From contig NZ_CP067394.1 of assembly GCF_004210215.2 (NCBI RefSeq), positions 930,001 to 994,000 of the forward strand: a stretch of 64,000 bases of DNA, read 5' to 3'. Positions 32,951 to 41,675 of the stretch are shown piece after piece. The notes beneath the pieces are model-generated. The model was given only the letters and a program-made list of their open reading frames with translations, was not told where the DNA came from and ran no database searches. Made by a program: the position numbers and the translations under genes. Position 1 is the stretch's first letter, and every line of letters starts with the position of its first letter. Source of the DNA: Cryobacterium sp. SO1. GTDB lineage: Bacteria > Actinomycetota > Actinomycetes > Actinomycetales > Microbacteriaceae.

Positions 32951-34834
32951 ATGATGCAGTTCCACCACAAGGGTTATGTCTCCGGGGATCCGCGGCTGAG
33001 CGATGCGGCCGGATCAGGCTTGGTGCGTCCGGAGGAGCTACCCGCCGAGGTCGACGTGCTCATCGTGGGGTCTGGCCCCGCCGGCATGCTGCTGGCCGCA
33101 CAGATGTCGCAGTTCCCTGAGGTGACGACCCGCGTCGTCGAGAAGCGCGAGGGCCGATTGGCGATTGGCCAGGCCGACGGGATCCAGCCCCGCAGCGTGG
33201 AGACTTTTCAGGCTTTCGGGTTCGCAGAACGGATTATTGCCGAGGCCTACAACATCGCCTACATGAACTTCTGGGGACCCGACCCGGAGAACCCGCGAAA
33301 CATCGTCCGTACCTCGCGGACCGAAGACTATGGCCTGAGGATTAGCGAGTTCCCTCACCTGATCGTCAATCAGGCGCGCGTCCTCGACTACTTTGCAGAG
33401 GCCGCAGCGAATGGCCCGGGTCGAATCGGGCTCGATTACGGTGTGGAGTTTGTCGGCCTCACTGTTCACGAAGACGGGGAGTATCCGGTCGAGGTTCGAG
33501 TTCGTCACCTTGTAGAAGGATGGCCCGGAGAGGAACGCACCGTGCGCGCAAAGTACGTGGTGGGCTGTGACGGCGCCCGTAGTGGGGTGCGTGAGGCAAT
33601 CGGACGGAAGCACCTTGGCGAGGTATCGCTGCATGCCTGGGGGGTCATGGATGTGCTCGTCAACACCGACTTTCCCGATTGGCGGACGAAGTGTGCGATC
33701 AACTCGGTCGCCGGAAACATTCTGCATATCCCTCGTGAAGGGGGTTACCTCAGTCGTATGTACATCGATCTCGGCGAGGTCGCCGGGGACGACAATCATC
33801 AGGTGCGTCAAACGCCGGTCGAGGCCATTATTGCGAAGGCAAACGAGATTCTTCACCCGTACTCGATCGAGGTGAAAGAGGTCGCCTGGCACAGCGTCTA
33901 CGAGGTCGGCCATCGAGTGACGGACCGATTCGATGACGTGACCGAGGGCACTGAACGCGCACCGCGCGTCTTCCTCACCGGAGATGCCTGCCACACCCAC
34001 AGCGCGAAGGCCGGCCAGGGGATGAACGTGTCGATGCAGGATGGGTTCAACCTGGGGTGGAAGCTGGGCCTCGTGCTTTCGGGTCGTAGTCCCGAATCGC
34101 TGCTCTCGACATATACAGAGGAGCGCCAGCCGGTAGCGCAGCAGCTTATCGACTTCGACCGAAAATGGTCTGCGCTCATGGCTCGCAAGCCCGAAGAGAT
34201 CTCCGACCCGCAAGACCTGGCCACTCACTACCTGGCGACTGCGGAGTTCCCTTCTGGATTCATGACGCACTACGGCACCTCGGCGATCGTGGGCGACGCC
34301 GCGCATCAGGCGTTGGCCCCCGGGTTCCCGCTCGGCATGCGCTTCAAGTCGGTCGGGGTCGTGCGGGTGTGCGACGGCAACGTAGTGCACCTTGGGCATC
34401 ATGCGAAGGCTGACGGACGTTGGAGGGTCTACGCCTTTGCTGATGCTCCCGGCGATGGGCTCTCGGAATGGGCTTCATGGCTTGGAACCTCAGACTCGCC
34501 GCTGACACGCTTCACCCCCTCTGATGCCGACGTTGACGCGGTATTCGATGTGAAAGCGATTTACCAGCAAAGCTACAAAGATGTGGACATCACGGCGGTG
34601 CCGGACATATTTCTCCCCAAGACGGGCCGGTTCGGACTCACCGACTGGGAGAAGGTTTACGCCGCCGGCGCGAATGGGTGGACCGAGGCAGACATCTTCA
34701 CTCAGCGGGAGTTGTCGCGCGACGGCGTCGTGGTCGTTGTCCGCCCAGACCAGTACGTGGCCGCCGTACTACCGCTCACGGCGACTGCCGAGCTCACGGA
34801 CTTTTTCAGCCGCTCGATGATCCCCGCGCGCTGA
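32951..34834 (+). CDS. Single-component FAD aromatic hydroxylase (3-hydroxybenzoate 4-monooxygenase / phenol hydroxylase family)
   Basis: The 627-residue flavoprotein has the FAD motif VLIVGSGPAGMLLAAQMS, the conserved GCDGARSGVREAIG, and the second FAD motif LTGDACHTHSAKAGQGMNVS, then a C-terminal thioredoxin-like domain (from about residue 430). That is the plan of MobA-type 3-hydroxybenzoate 4-hydroxylase. With a homoprotocatechuate pathway next door and no HpaBC, the likely job is hydroxylation of a hydroxyphenylacetate to homoprotocatechuate, but 3-hydroxybenzoate cannot be excluded. ATG 32951 follows GGGAAGA; 32954 is equivalent. Transcribed divergently from IclR. Last gene of the island. 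Confidence 0.8.
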   Translation: MMQFHHKGYVSGDPRLSDAAGSGLVRPEELPAEVDVLIVGSGPAGMLLAAQMSQFPEVTTRVVEKREGRLAIGQADGIQPRSVETFQAFGFAERIIAEAYNIAYMNFWGPDPENPRNIVRTSRTEDYGLRISEFPHLIVNQARVLDYFAEAAANGPGRIGLDYGVEFVGLTVHEDGEYPVEVRVRHLVEGWPGEERTVRAKYVVGCDGARSGVREAIGRKHLGEVSLHAWGVMDVLVNTDFPDWRTKCAINSVAGNILHIPREGGYLSRMYIDLGEVAGDDNHQVRQTPVEAIIAKANEILHPYSIEVKEVAWHSVYEVGHRVTDRFDDVTEGTERAPRVFLTGDACHTHSAKAGQGMNVSMQDGFNLGWKLGLVLSGRSPESLLSTYTEERQPVAQQLIDFDRKWSALMARKPEEISDPQDLATHYLATAEFPSGFMTHYGTSAIVGDAAHQALAPGFPLGMRFKSVGVVRVCDGNVVHLGHHAKADGRWRVYAFADAPGDGLSEWASWLGTSDSPLTRFTPSDADVDAVFDVKAIYQQSYKDVDITAVPDIFLPKTGRFGLTDWEKVYAAGANGWTEADIFTQRELSRDGVVVVVRPDQYVAAVLPLTATAELTDFFSRSMIPAR

Positions 34835-34971
34835 GCAAATTGAACGCTTGCATTCAGTCGACGCCTCGCCCGCTTGGCTCACCGAATCTGAAAAAGAGGA
34901 AAATTCGGACGCGCAAGGGAACCCGGCGGCTTCCGAGGCAACAAGAAACAACCGCTGACCGTGGATTCATT

Positions 34972-35006
34972 CCAGAGGTCGTAGGTTCAAATCCTGCCCC
35001 CGCAAC
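34972..35006 (+). repeat. attR: duplicated 3' end of tRNA-fMet
   Basis: These 35 bases are identical to 6152-6186. The sequence to the left (GTGGATTCATT) is unrelated to the tRNA, so this is only the displaced 3' portion of the original gene and marks the right end of the island. Confidence 0.85.
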
Positions 35007-35010
35007 AAGA

Positions 35011-35044
35011 AAAAGTCCCGGTCTCGAAAGAGACCGGGACTTTT
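35011..35044 (+). terminator. Original tRNA-fMet terminator (now displaced)
   Basis: AAAAGTCCCGGTCTC and GAGACCGGGACTTTT form a perfect 15-bp stem with a GAAA loop, 4 bp after attR. It is similar in design to the terminator at 6191-6220. It also faces the stop of arsA at 35048 and can end that operon. Confidence 0.85.
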
Positions 35045-35047
35045 GCG

Positions 35048-36892
35048 TCAACGACCCGACAGCGCGGCCAGGGCCGGGATGCCGATCGGCTCGACGGCCA
35101 GAAGTGGCACCACGGCCGTGCGCGCAGCGCATCGGTGCACCGCGTCGATCTCGGGCAGCTCGTTGGCCGCACGGCGCTGAAGCAGCGGGGAGGCCGGTGC
35201 CGCAGCCGCGATCGAGTTGTTCACTATCCACGCCCACGGCTCGATACCGGCTCGACGCAGGTCCTCCTGCAAACCGGCGGCCTCCAGCACCGGGGTGGTC
35301 TCGGCCAGGGTCACCAGAAGCACCTTGGTCTCGGCCGGATCCTGCAGCTTCATCATCGGGGTGACGAAATGCATCCCGGTGCCCATCTGGCGCGCGACCT
35401 CGCGGTGATACGACCCCGTCGCATCCAGCAGCAGCAGAGTATGCCCGGTGGGGGCGGTGTCGAGCACCACGAACTTGTGCCTGGCCTCCCGGGTCACCCG
35501 GGAGAAGGCCTGGAAGACAGCGATCTCCTCGGTGCACGGCGACCGGAGGTCCTCGCGCAACATGGCCAGGCCCTGCTCGTCGAGGCGGGCGCCCTTGGTG
35601 GCCAGGACATGCTCTGTGTAACGCTCGATCTCCACCGCCGGGTCGATGCGGGACACCTCGAGGTTGGCGAGCTCGCCGTCGAGCGTGTCTGTCAGGTGCG
35701 CGGCAGGGTCTGTCGTGGTCAGGTGCACGGCAAAACCACGTTCGGCCAAGGCGACGGCGACGGCGGCGGCCATGGTGGTCTTGCCCACGCCGCCCTTGCC
35801 CATCAGCATCACCAGACCGTGACCGTCGGTGGCGATCTGATCGACAAGGGCCGAGAGGCCGGCGGCACCGAACTGCGCCGCATCGGACGAGTTGCCCCTC
35901 TGCACGGGGGCAGCTGGTCCGGACGTGAGCAGCTCGGCGGCAGAGTCGGTGCTCGCGCCCGTGCCGTCGCGGGGGAGCAGGCTGCGGAGCGCGGGCAGGC
36001 CCACCATGTTCGTGGCCATCAGGGGCAGGTAGTCGGTGGGCAGCGCGGCCAGGGCCGGGTCGCGGGCGTCGAGTGCGCGCAGCTCACGTCGGCGGATGGC
36101 GGCGGCCAGCGGGTCGGCATCCTCACCCGGCAGCACCCCGTTCACCACAAGGTACTGACGGCTCATGCCGATCGCGGCCAGTTCCGCGTGGGTTCTCGCG
36201 GCCTCCGCGAGAGTGGACTGCTGGGCGCGGGCCACGAGCACCAGCCTGGTGCGCTCAGGATCGCCGAGCGCAGCCACCGCCTGGGCGTACACGGCGCGCT
36301 GCTTCTCGAGGCCGGATAGCGGGCCCAGGCAGGACGGGTCGCCCTTGCCCAGGGTGAGGAAGTCGGTCCAGTTGCCGGGCAGTTGCAACAGCCGGATGGT
36401 GTGCCCGGTCGGTGCGGTGTCGAAGACGATGTGGTCGTACGCGGCGGTCCACGCGGCATCCGTGAGCAGGTCGGTGAACTCGTTGAACGAGGCGATCTCA
36501 GTGGTGCAGGCGCCGGAGAGCTGCTCCTCGATCGACGCGACCTCCGCGGCGGGCAGCAGGCCACGCACCGGGCCGACAATGCGTTCACGGTACTGCTGGA
36601 CGGCCTGCTCCGGATCGATCTCCAGAGCGGCGAGCCCGGGCACCGCGTCGATCTGCGTCACGGTGTTGCCGATGGTGACACCGAAAACCTGGCCGACATT
36701 CGAGGCCGGGTCGGTGCTGACCAGAAGCACGGATGCACCGTCCTCGGCCAGTCGGATGGCGCTCGCGCAGGCGATGGAAGTCTTGCCCACGCCGCCCTTG
36801 CCGGTGAGGAAAAGAAACCGTGGGGCATCCGCCAGGAAGGCGGGGGAGCTGACGCTGCCGGTGCCGGGAAGAGTGTCGGTGCCCAGCGGCAT
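35048..36892 (-). CDS. arsA: Arsenical pump-driving ATPase ArsA
   Basis: The 614-residue protein contains two homologous ATPase halves, A1 with the P-loop GKGGVGKTS at residues 31-39 and A2 with MGKGGVGKTTMAAAV near residue 345; each half also has the DTAPTGHT signature (twice visible). ArsA energises ArsB-type arsenite export and takes metalloid from ArsD. ATG 36892 shares one base with the arsD stop. No arsB or acr3 pump lies next to it: the operon ends against the island's right end. Confidence 0.93.
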   Translation of the reverse strand: MPLGTDTLPGTGSVSSPAFLADAPRFLFLTGKGGVGKTSIACASAIRLAEDGASVLLVSTDPASNVGQVFGVTIGNTVTQIDAVPGLAALEIDPEQAVQQYRERIVGPVRGLLPAAEVASIEEQLSGACTTEIASFNEFTDLLTDAAWTAAYDHIVFDTAPTGHTIRLLQLPGNWTDFLTLGKGDPSCLGPLSGLEKQRAVYAQAVAALGDPERTRLVLVARAQQSTLAEAARTHAELAAIGMSRQYLVVNGVLPGEDADPLAAAIRRRELRALDARDPALAALPTDYLPLMATNMVGLPALRSLLPRDGTGASTDSAAELLTSGPAAPVQRGNSSDAAQFGAAGLSALVDQIATDGHGLVMLMGKGGVGKTTMAAAVAVALAERGFAVHLTTTDPAAHLTDTLDGELANLEVSRIDPAVEIERYTEHVLATKGARLDEQGLAMLREDLRSPCTEEIAVFQAFSRVTREARHKFVVLDTAPTGHTLLLLDATGSYHREVARQMGTGMHFVTPMMKLQDPAETKVLLVTLAETTPVLEAAGLQEDLRRAGIEPWAWIVNNSIAAAAPASPLLQRRAANELPEIDAVHRCAARTAVVPLLAVEPIGIPALAALSGR

Positions 36893-37308
36893 CAGCAACA
36901 GCCTTCGCCGGCCCCGCCGCCGCCGCAGCCGGCATCGGCCGCGCTGGGTGTGGCCGCGGGCTGGGCGGACGCCAGCAGCGACGGCCGGTCCTCGACCGCG
37001 GGAGCGCCCAAACCGGCCCACTTGGCCAGCTCGGGACGGGACGGGTAGCGCCCGGTGAGCACGGTGGCGCCGTCGACCATCGTGACCGGCAGGCCTTCCT
37101 GGCCCACGGTGTGCAGGAAACTGCGCACGGTCTCGTTCTCAGCGAACGCGAGCGGTTCCTGGGCGAGGTTGAACCGGCGCACGTTGCCACCGGCCGAGGT
37201 CGCCCAGTCAATGTCGGCCGACACCGTCACAAGCTGCTGGTCGACGTCGACCCCGCAGATGCCGGTGCCGCAGCACAGACCCGGTTCGAAGATCTGGATG
37301 GTCGTCAT
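36892..37308 (-). CDS. arsD: Arsenite metallochaperone ArsD
   Basis: The 138-residue protein carries the paired Cys of ArsD (EPGLCCGTGICG) that bind As(III) and hand it to ArsA, and a C-terminal Cys-rich tail (CGGGGAGEGCC). The body matches ArsD in AFAENETVRSFL and GLPVTMVDG. ATG 37308 follows GAGGCTCCCC. It is first in a two-gene operon with arsA and divergent from arsC. Confidence 0.92.
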   Translation of the reverse strand: MTTIQIFEPGLCCGTGICGVDVDQQLVTVSADIDWATSAGGNVRRFNLAQEPLAFAENETVRSFLHTVGQEGLPVTMVDGATVLTGRYPSRPELAKWAGLGAPAVEDRPSLLASAQPAATPSAADAGCGGGGAGEGCC

Positions 37309-37496
37309 GGGGAGCCTCTTTTCGCCGGGCGAAACGACACGGTGTCGAGCGCGTCTAGCTCCTCCAGTATATAGATGGTCATCGATTTCTGCTATGGCAG
37401 TCCGGCGCTCGTCGCAGGGTGAACAGATGTTGAACGCTTGGCATCCGGAGGGTGACGGTTCGCCACCGGATGCCGATTCCGGCGTAGATCGTCTAT

Positions 37497-37516
37497 ATTG
37501 ACAGATGTCGATCAAT
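37497..37516. promoter_or_regulatory. Imperfect inverted repeat in the arsD-arsC gap, possible ArsR site
   Basis: ATTGACAGATGTCGATCAAT has 5-bp ATTGA/TCAAT ends and lies 20 bp before the arsC start. It looks like the ATTGA-type sites of ArsR/SmtB repressors, but no ArsR gene is in the window and the central half-sites do not match. Confidence 0.3.
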
Positions 37517-37536
37517 CGCCATCCGAAGGAAGCCCC

Positions 37537-37971
37537 ATGTCTGACATCACTGCCGGTACGTCCGCAGCAAAGCCCACAGTCCTGTTCGTCTGCGTGCACA
37601 ACGCCGGCCGGTCCCAGATGGCCGCCGGCTACCTCACCGCGCTCTCCCAGGGCCAGGTGGAAGTGCTCTCGGCCGGCTCGGAGCCCAAAGACCAGATCAA
37701 CCCGGTGGCCATCCAGGCGATGGCCGAGGACGGCATCGACATCGCGAACAACGTGCCCAAAATCCTCACCGTCGAGGCCGTCAAGGACTCCGATGTGGTC
37801 ATCACCATGGGCTGCGGCGATGCCTGCCCGATCTTCCCCGGCAAGCGCTACGAGGACTGGGCGCTGGCCGATCCGGCCGGCCAGGGCATCGAGTCGGTAC
37901 GTCCGATCCGCGACGACATCAAGGCGCGTATTGAGAAGCTGCTCGCCGAGATCCTGCCCGCGACCGTTTAA
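37537..37971 (+). CDS. arsC: Arsenate reductase, LMW-phosphatase type
   Basis: The 144-residue enzyme has the phosphatase-like loop VCVHNAGRSQMA (Cys-x5-Arg) and the downstream Cys in MGCGDACPIFPGKRYEDW. It reduces As(V) to As(III), probably with mycothiol or thioredoxin as the reductant in an actinobacterium. ATG 37537 is preceded by GAAGGA. It is followed 30 bp later by a second, longer ArsC. Confidence 0.9.
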   Translation: MSDITAGTSAAKPTVLFVCVHNAGRSQMAAGYLTALSQGQVEVLSAGSEPKDQINPVAIQAMAEDGIDIANNVPKILTVEAVKDSDVVITMGCGDACPIFPGKRYEDWALADPAGQGIESVRPIRDDIKARIEKLLAEILPATV

Positions 37972-38001
37972 TCACGACACCCGCACAGACAAGGCGTAGA
38001 C

Positions 38002-38661
38002 ATGGACGTTTCGGACCGTCGTCCCCTGCCCGGGCTCACCTACCCTGAGGCCTACCTGCACCGTCTTTCCGATGAGCTGTCGGTGAAGTTCTCCGGCATC
38101 TTCGGTCTCGAAACCGTGGAGCGGTACGTGCTGGAGTCCTACACCGGCCTGCTGCGCGGCTCGACGGTGCGCGCGCACGTCGCCGCTCGCACGGTGCGGT
38201 TCGCCACCGACCGGCTGACGGCGCTGGCCCAAGCCAAGGGTGCGATCGCGCGCGATGTGCCCGAGGTGCTCTTCGTGTGCGAGCAGAACGCGGGCCGGTC
38301 CCAGATGGCCGCCGTGCTCACCGCTCACCTTTCGGGCGGGCGGGTGCACGTGCGCAGCGCCGGTTCGCTGCCGACCGGTGAGATCCATGCCACCGTGGTC
38401 GAAGCCATGCGTGAGATCGGCCTGGACCTGGGCGAGGAGTTCCCCAAGCCGTTGACCGACGACGTGGTGCAGGCGGCCGACGTGGTCGTCACCATGGGCT
38501 GCGGTGACGCCTGCCCGGTCTACCCGGGCAAGCGGTACCAGGACTGGGAGTTGGACGACCCGGCCGGGCAGTCCCTGGAGGCCGTGCGCGGCATCCGCGA
38601 CGAGATCAGGGCGCAGGTTCTGGCCCTGCTCGACAGCGTGGGGGTCCAGGCAGAGGCTTGA
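38002..38661 (+). CDS. arsC: Arsenate reductase with N-terminal three-helix bundle domain
   Basis: The 219-residue protein has an N-terminal helical domain (about 1-80) like the three-helix dimerisation domain found before actinobacterial phosphatase-type ArsC proteins, and then a complete ArsC domain with FVCEQNAGRSQMA and MGCGDACPVYPGKRYQDW. It forms an operon with the shorter arsC. Two adjacent reductases of the same family with different N-termini suggest division of labour, e.g. in thiol partner; this is inferred. Confidence 0.9.
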   Translation: MDVSDRRPLPGLTYPEAYLHRLSDELSVKFSGIFGLETVERYVLESYTGLLRGSTVRAHVAARTVRFATDRLTALAQAKGAIARDVPEVLFVCEQNAGRSQMAAVLTAHLSGGRVHVRSAGSLPTGEIHATVVEAMREIGLDLGEEFPKPLTDDVVQAADVVVTMGCGDACPVYPGKRYQDWELDDPAGQSLEAVRGIRDEIRAQVLALLDSVGVQAEA

Positions 38662-38691
38662 CCCGCACCGGGCCTCACCCGGGTAACGCAG

Positions 38692-38721
38692 AACGGCCCC
38701 GCACAAGTGTGCGGGGCCGTT
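38692..38721 (+). terminator. Terminator after the arsC pair
   Basis: AACGGCCCCGCAC and GTGCGGGGCCGTT form a perfect 13-bp stem with a 4-nt loop (AAGT), followed by GTGTTGG. It lies between convergent arsC and adhE. Confidence 0.8.
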
Positions 38722-38763
38722 GTGTTGGCGCAGGTCGAACGGGTGCTGCTGTGACCGTTGAGC

Positions 38764-41517
38764 CTACTTGCCGGCCTTGCGGGCCGGCTTCTTGGCGTCC
38801 TCGGCCGGGGCGACAACCTCTGCACCGGTCTCGAGCGCGGCGTCAACCACGGCTGCGCGTCCGGCGCGAACCTCGGCGAACGACGTGCCGTAGTACGCGG
38901 CCTCCATGAGGGTCTTCATGTCGTCCAGCATCGGCATCCGCGGGTTGGCGGGTGCGCACTGGTCGCCGTAGGCGCCCATGGCGAGCGAGTCGAGGCGGCT
39001 GATGAAGTCTTCCTCCGGCACGCCCTGTGCCTGGAAGGACGGCTTGATGCCGACCTGGTCGCGCAGCTTCTCGACGGCCTTGGCGTAGGACTCGACGCCC
39101 TCAGCCGGGGTGGAAGCCGGGAGGCCGAGGTGCTTGGCGATCTCCTGGAAGCGCTCCGGGGCGATGTAGTGCTCGTACTTGGGCCAGCTGGTCAGCTTGG
39201 TCGGGACGGTGCCGTTGTACCGGATCACGTGCGGCAGGTAGGTCGCGTTGACCCGGCCGTGGATCAGGTGCAGCTGCGCGCCGGTGACGTGAGCCATGGC
39301 GTGGACTATGCCCAGGAACGCGTTACCGAATGCCATGCCGGAGATCGACGCGGCGTTGTGCATCTTCTCGCGAGCCTTGATCACGGTGTCATCGGTGCTG
39401 CCGATGGTGCCCTTGACGCTGGTCTCGATGTTCTCGAAGATCAGCTTGATCGCGTGCAGGCACAGGCCGTCGGTGAAGTCGTTCGCGTACACCGAGACAT
39501 ACGCCTCGGTGGCGTGGGTCAGGGCGTCGAAGCCGGAGTCGGCGGCGAGGAACGAGGGCATCATGGCCGTGAGCACGGGGTCGATGATCGCGACGGACGG
39601 GATCAGCGCGTAGTCGGCCAGCGGGTACTTGACGCCGGTGACGTCGTCGGTGATGACGGCGAACGGGGTCATCTCACTGCCGGTACCCGAGGTGGTCGGG
39701 ATGCAGACCAGCTTGGCGAGCTCACCGAGGTCGGGGAACTTGAACGCGCGCTTGCGCACGTCGAAGAACTTTTCCTTCATGTCGGCGAATTCAATTTCGG
39801 GGTGTTCGTACAGCAGCCACATGACCTTCGCGGCGTCCATCGGAGATCCGCCACCGAGGGCGATGATGGTGTCCGGCTTGAAGGCGCGCATTTCTTCTGC
39901 GCCCTTCTCGACGGCGGCAACGGTGGGCTCGGGGAGCACGTTGTCGATGATCTGCAGGGCAACGCGGCCCTCGCGGCGGTTGAGCACGTCGAGGATCTTG
40001 TCGACGAAGCCCAGGCGGGTCATGGTCGAGTCGGTGACGATGGTGACCCGGGTGACGTCGCGCATGTCGGCCAGGTAACGGATGGCGTTCGGCTCGAAGT
40101 AGGTCTTCGCGGGGATCTTGAACCACTGCAAGTTGTTGTTCCTCCGGCCGATGCGCTTGATGTTGATCAGGTTGATCGCCGAGACGTTGTTCGACACGGA
40201 GTTGTGTCCGTACGAACCACAGCCGAGCGTGAGCGAAGGGATGAACGCGTTGTAGATGTCACCGATACCACCGAGCGAGCTGGGGGCGTTGGTGATGATG
40301 CGGACAGCCTTGACGCGCTTGCCGAATTCCTCGATGATTGCGGGGTTTTCGCTGTGGATCGAGCCCGAGTGGCCCAGTCCGTCGAATTCCACCATCTGCT
40401 CGGAGAGCGAGATGCCCTCTTCGGCGTCCTTGGCGTGCATGACGGCGAGCACCGGTGCGAGCTTTTCGCGGGTCATCGGCTCGTGCGGGCCAACGCCGGA
40501 GACCTCGACCAGGATGATGGACGTGTCTTCGGGAACGCTGAAGCCGGCCTGCTGGGCGATCCACATCGGCGACTTGCCGACGACGTTCGGGTTCAGCTTG
40601 GCGCCGGCGCAGTTCTCCGAGTTGGCCTGTACACCGAAGATGAATTCCTCGAGGAGGGCCTTCTCTTCTTTGTTGGTGCGGTAGGCGTGCAGGATCTTGA
40701 ACTCGGCCATGGCCTCGTTGTAGAGGGGCTCTTCGATGATGACGGCCTGCTCTGAGGCGCAGATCATGCCGTAGTCGAAGGCCTTCGAGAGCACGACGTC
40801 GTTGACGGCACGCTTGAGCTTGGCGCTCTTCTCGATGAAGGCGGGCACGTTGCCGGCGCCGACGCCCAGGGCGGGCTTGCCGCAGGAATACGCGGCGCGA
40901 ACCATCGCGTTACCACCGGTTGCGAGGATGAGGGCCACACCGGGGTGGTTCATCAGCAGGGTGGAGGCTTCGAGGGAGGGCTGTTCGATCCACTGGATGC
41001 AGTTGGCGGGGGCGCCGGCTGCGATGGCAGCGTCGCGGACGACGCGGGCGGCGGCGGCGGAGGACTCCTGCGCGGCCGGGTGGAAGCCGAAGATGATGGG
41101 GTTGCGGGTCTTGAGCGCGATGAGGGACTTGAAGATCGCGGTGGACGTACAGTTCGTGACCGGGGTGATGCCACAGATGACGCCGACGGGCTCGGCGATC
41201 TCGGTGATGCCGGTGAGCTCGTCGCGGCTGATGATGCCCACGGTCTTGAGGTTCTGCATGCTGTTGGTGACGTGCTCGCACGCGAAGAGGTTCTTCACGG
41301 CCTTGTCTTCGAAGACACCACGGCCGGTCTCAGCGACGGCGTGCACGGCGAGCGTGGCGTGCTGGGACAGGGCGGCGACGGAGGCCTTCTTGACGATGAA
41401 GTCGATCTGCTCCTGGGTGAAGTCCGCGTAGTCCTTCAGCGCGACGTTGCCGGCGGCAACCAAGGTGTCGATCTGCGTAGCTATGGGAGTGGCGACTGGA
41501 TGGTCTGTGATCGTCAT
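38764..41517 (-). CDS. adhE: Bifunctional acetaldehyde-CoA / alcohol dehydrogenase
   Basis: The 917-residue protein fuses a CoA-dependent acetaldehyde dehydrogenase (about 1-450; catalytic Cys in GMICASEQAV) to an iron-dependent alcohol dehydrogenase (about 470-890; FGGGSPMDAAK-like segment and metal ligands in GIVHAMAHVTGA and HLIHG). It interconverts acetyl-CoA and ethanol during oxygen limitation and forms long spirosomes in other bacteria. ATG 41517 has AGGAGG upstream; the frame is open for 16 more codons. The C-terminus is Lys/Ala-rich. It appears to be a single-gene unit. Confidence 0.95.
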   Translation of the reverse strand: MTITDHPVATPIATQIDTLVAAGNVALKDYADFTQEQIDFIVKKASVAALSQHATLAVHAVAETGRGVFEDKAVKNLFACEHVTNSMQNLKTVGIISRDELTGITEIAEPVGVICGITPVTNCTSTAIFKSLIALKTRNPIIFGFHPAAQESSAAAARVVRDAAIAAGAPANCIQWIEQPSLEASTLLMNHPGVALILATGGNAMVRAAYSCGKPALGVGAGNVPAFIEKSAKLKRAVNDVVLSKAFDYGMICASEQAVIIEEPLYNEAMAEFKILHAYRTNKEEKALLEEFIFGVQANSENCAGAKLNPNVVGKSPMWIAQQAGFSVPEDTSIILVEVSGVGPHEPMTREKLAPVLAVMHAKDAEEGISLSEQMVEFDGLGHSGSIHSENPAIIEEFGKRVKAVRIITNAPSSLGGIGDIYNAFIPSLTLGCGSYGHNSVSNNVSAINLINIKRIGRRNNNLQWFKIPAKTYFEPNAIRYLADMRDVTRVTIVTDSTMTRLGFVDKILDVLNRREGRVALQIIDNVLPEPTVAAVEKGAEEMRAFKPDTIIALGGGSPMDAAKVMWLLYEHPEIEFADMKEKFFDVRKRAFKFPDLGELAKLVCIPTTSGTGSEMTPFAVITDDVTGVKYPLADYALIPSVAIIDPVLTAMMPSFLAADSGFDALTHATEAYVSVYANDFTDGLCLHAIKLIFENIETSVKGTIGSTDDTVIKAREKMHNAASISGMAFGNAFLGIVHAMAHVTGAQLHLIHGRVNATYLPHVIRYNGTVPTKLTSWPKYEHYIAPERFQEIAKHLGLPASTPAEGVESYAKAVEKLRDQVGIKPSFQAQGVPEEDFISRLDSLAMGAYGDQCAPANPRMPMLDDMKTLMEAAYYGTSFAEVRAGRAAVVDAALETGAEVVAPAEDAKKPARKAGK

Positions 41518-41675
41518 AGTTTTCCTCCTGGACAACCCGATCTGGGATCTTTGTCTCTGGTTCAAACATAGGCTGCCGCAACGCCCAGAACACGGGCCAA
41601 AGGTCCCACCTCCCCGCCATTTTCCGCCCGTTCAGCCTCCGTTCGCCCAGGCCCAACTGTTGCGCGGGGGTCCAG

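Noticed and set aside
6187..34971. Integrative conjugative element or prophage
   Set aside because: No relaxase, coupling ATPase, phage structural gene, replication gene or integrase is visible; only catabolic genes, regulators and IS scraps.
34972..35006. A second tRNA gene near 35.0 kb
   Set aside because: Only the 3' 35 bases are present; the acceptor 5' strand, D arm and 5' anticodon arm are missing. It is the attR copy.
38758..40755. A 665-residue open frame on the plus strand opposite adhE
   Set aside because: It is the antisense of a perfect AdhE and has no recognisable domain; long antisense frames are common at this GC content. The same applies to frames opposite arsA (35135-36319), UPF0182 (3132-5051) and the DUF2342 gene (317-1756).
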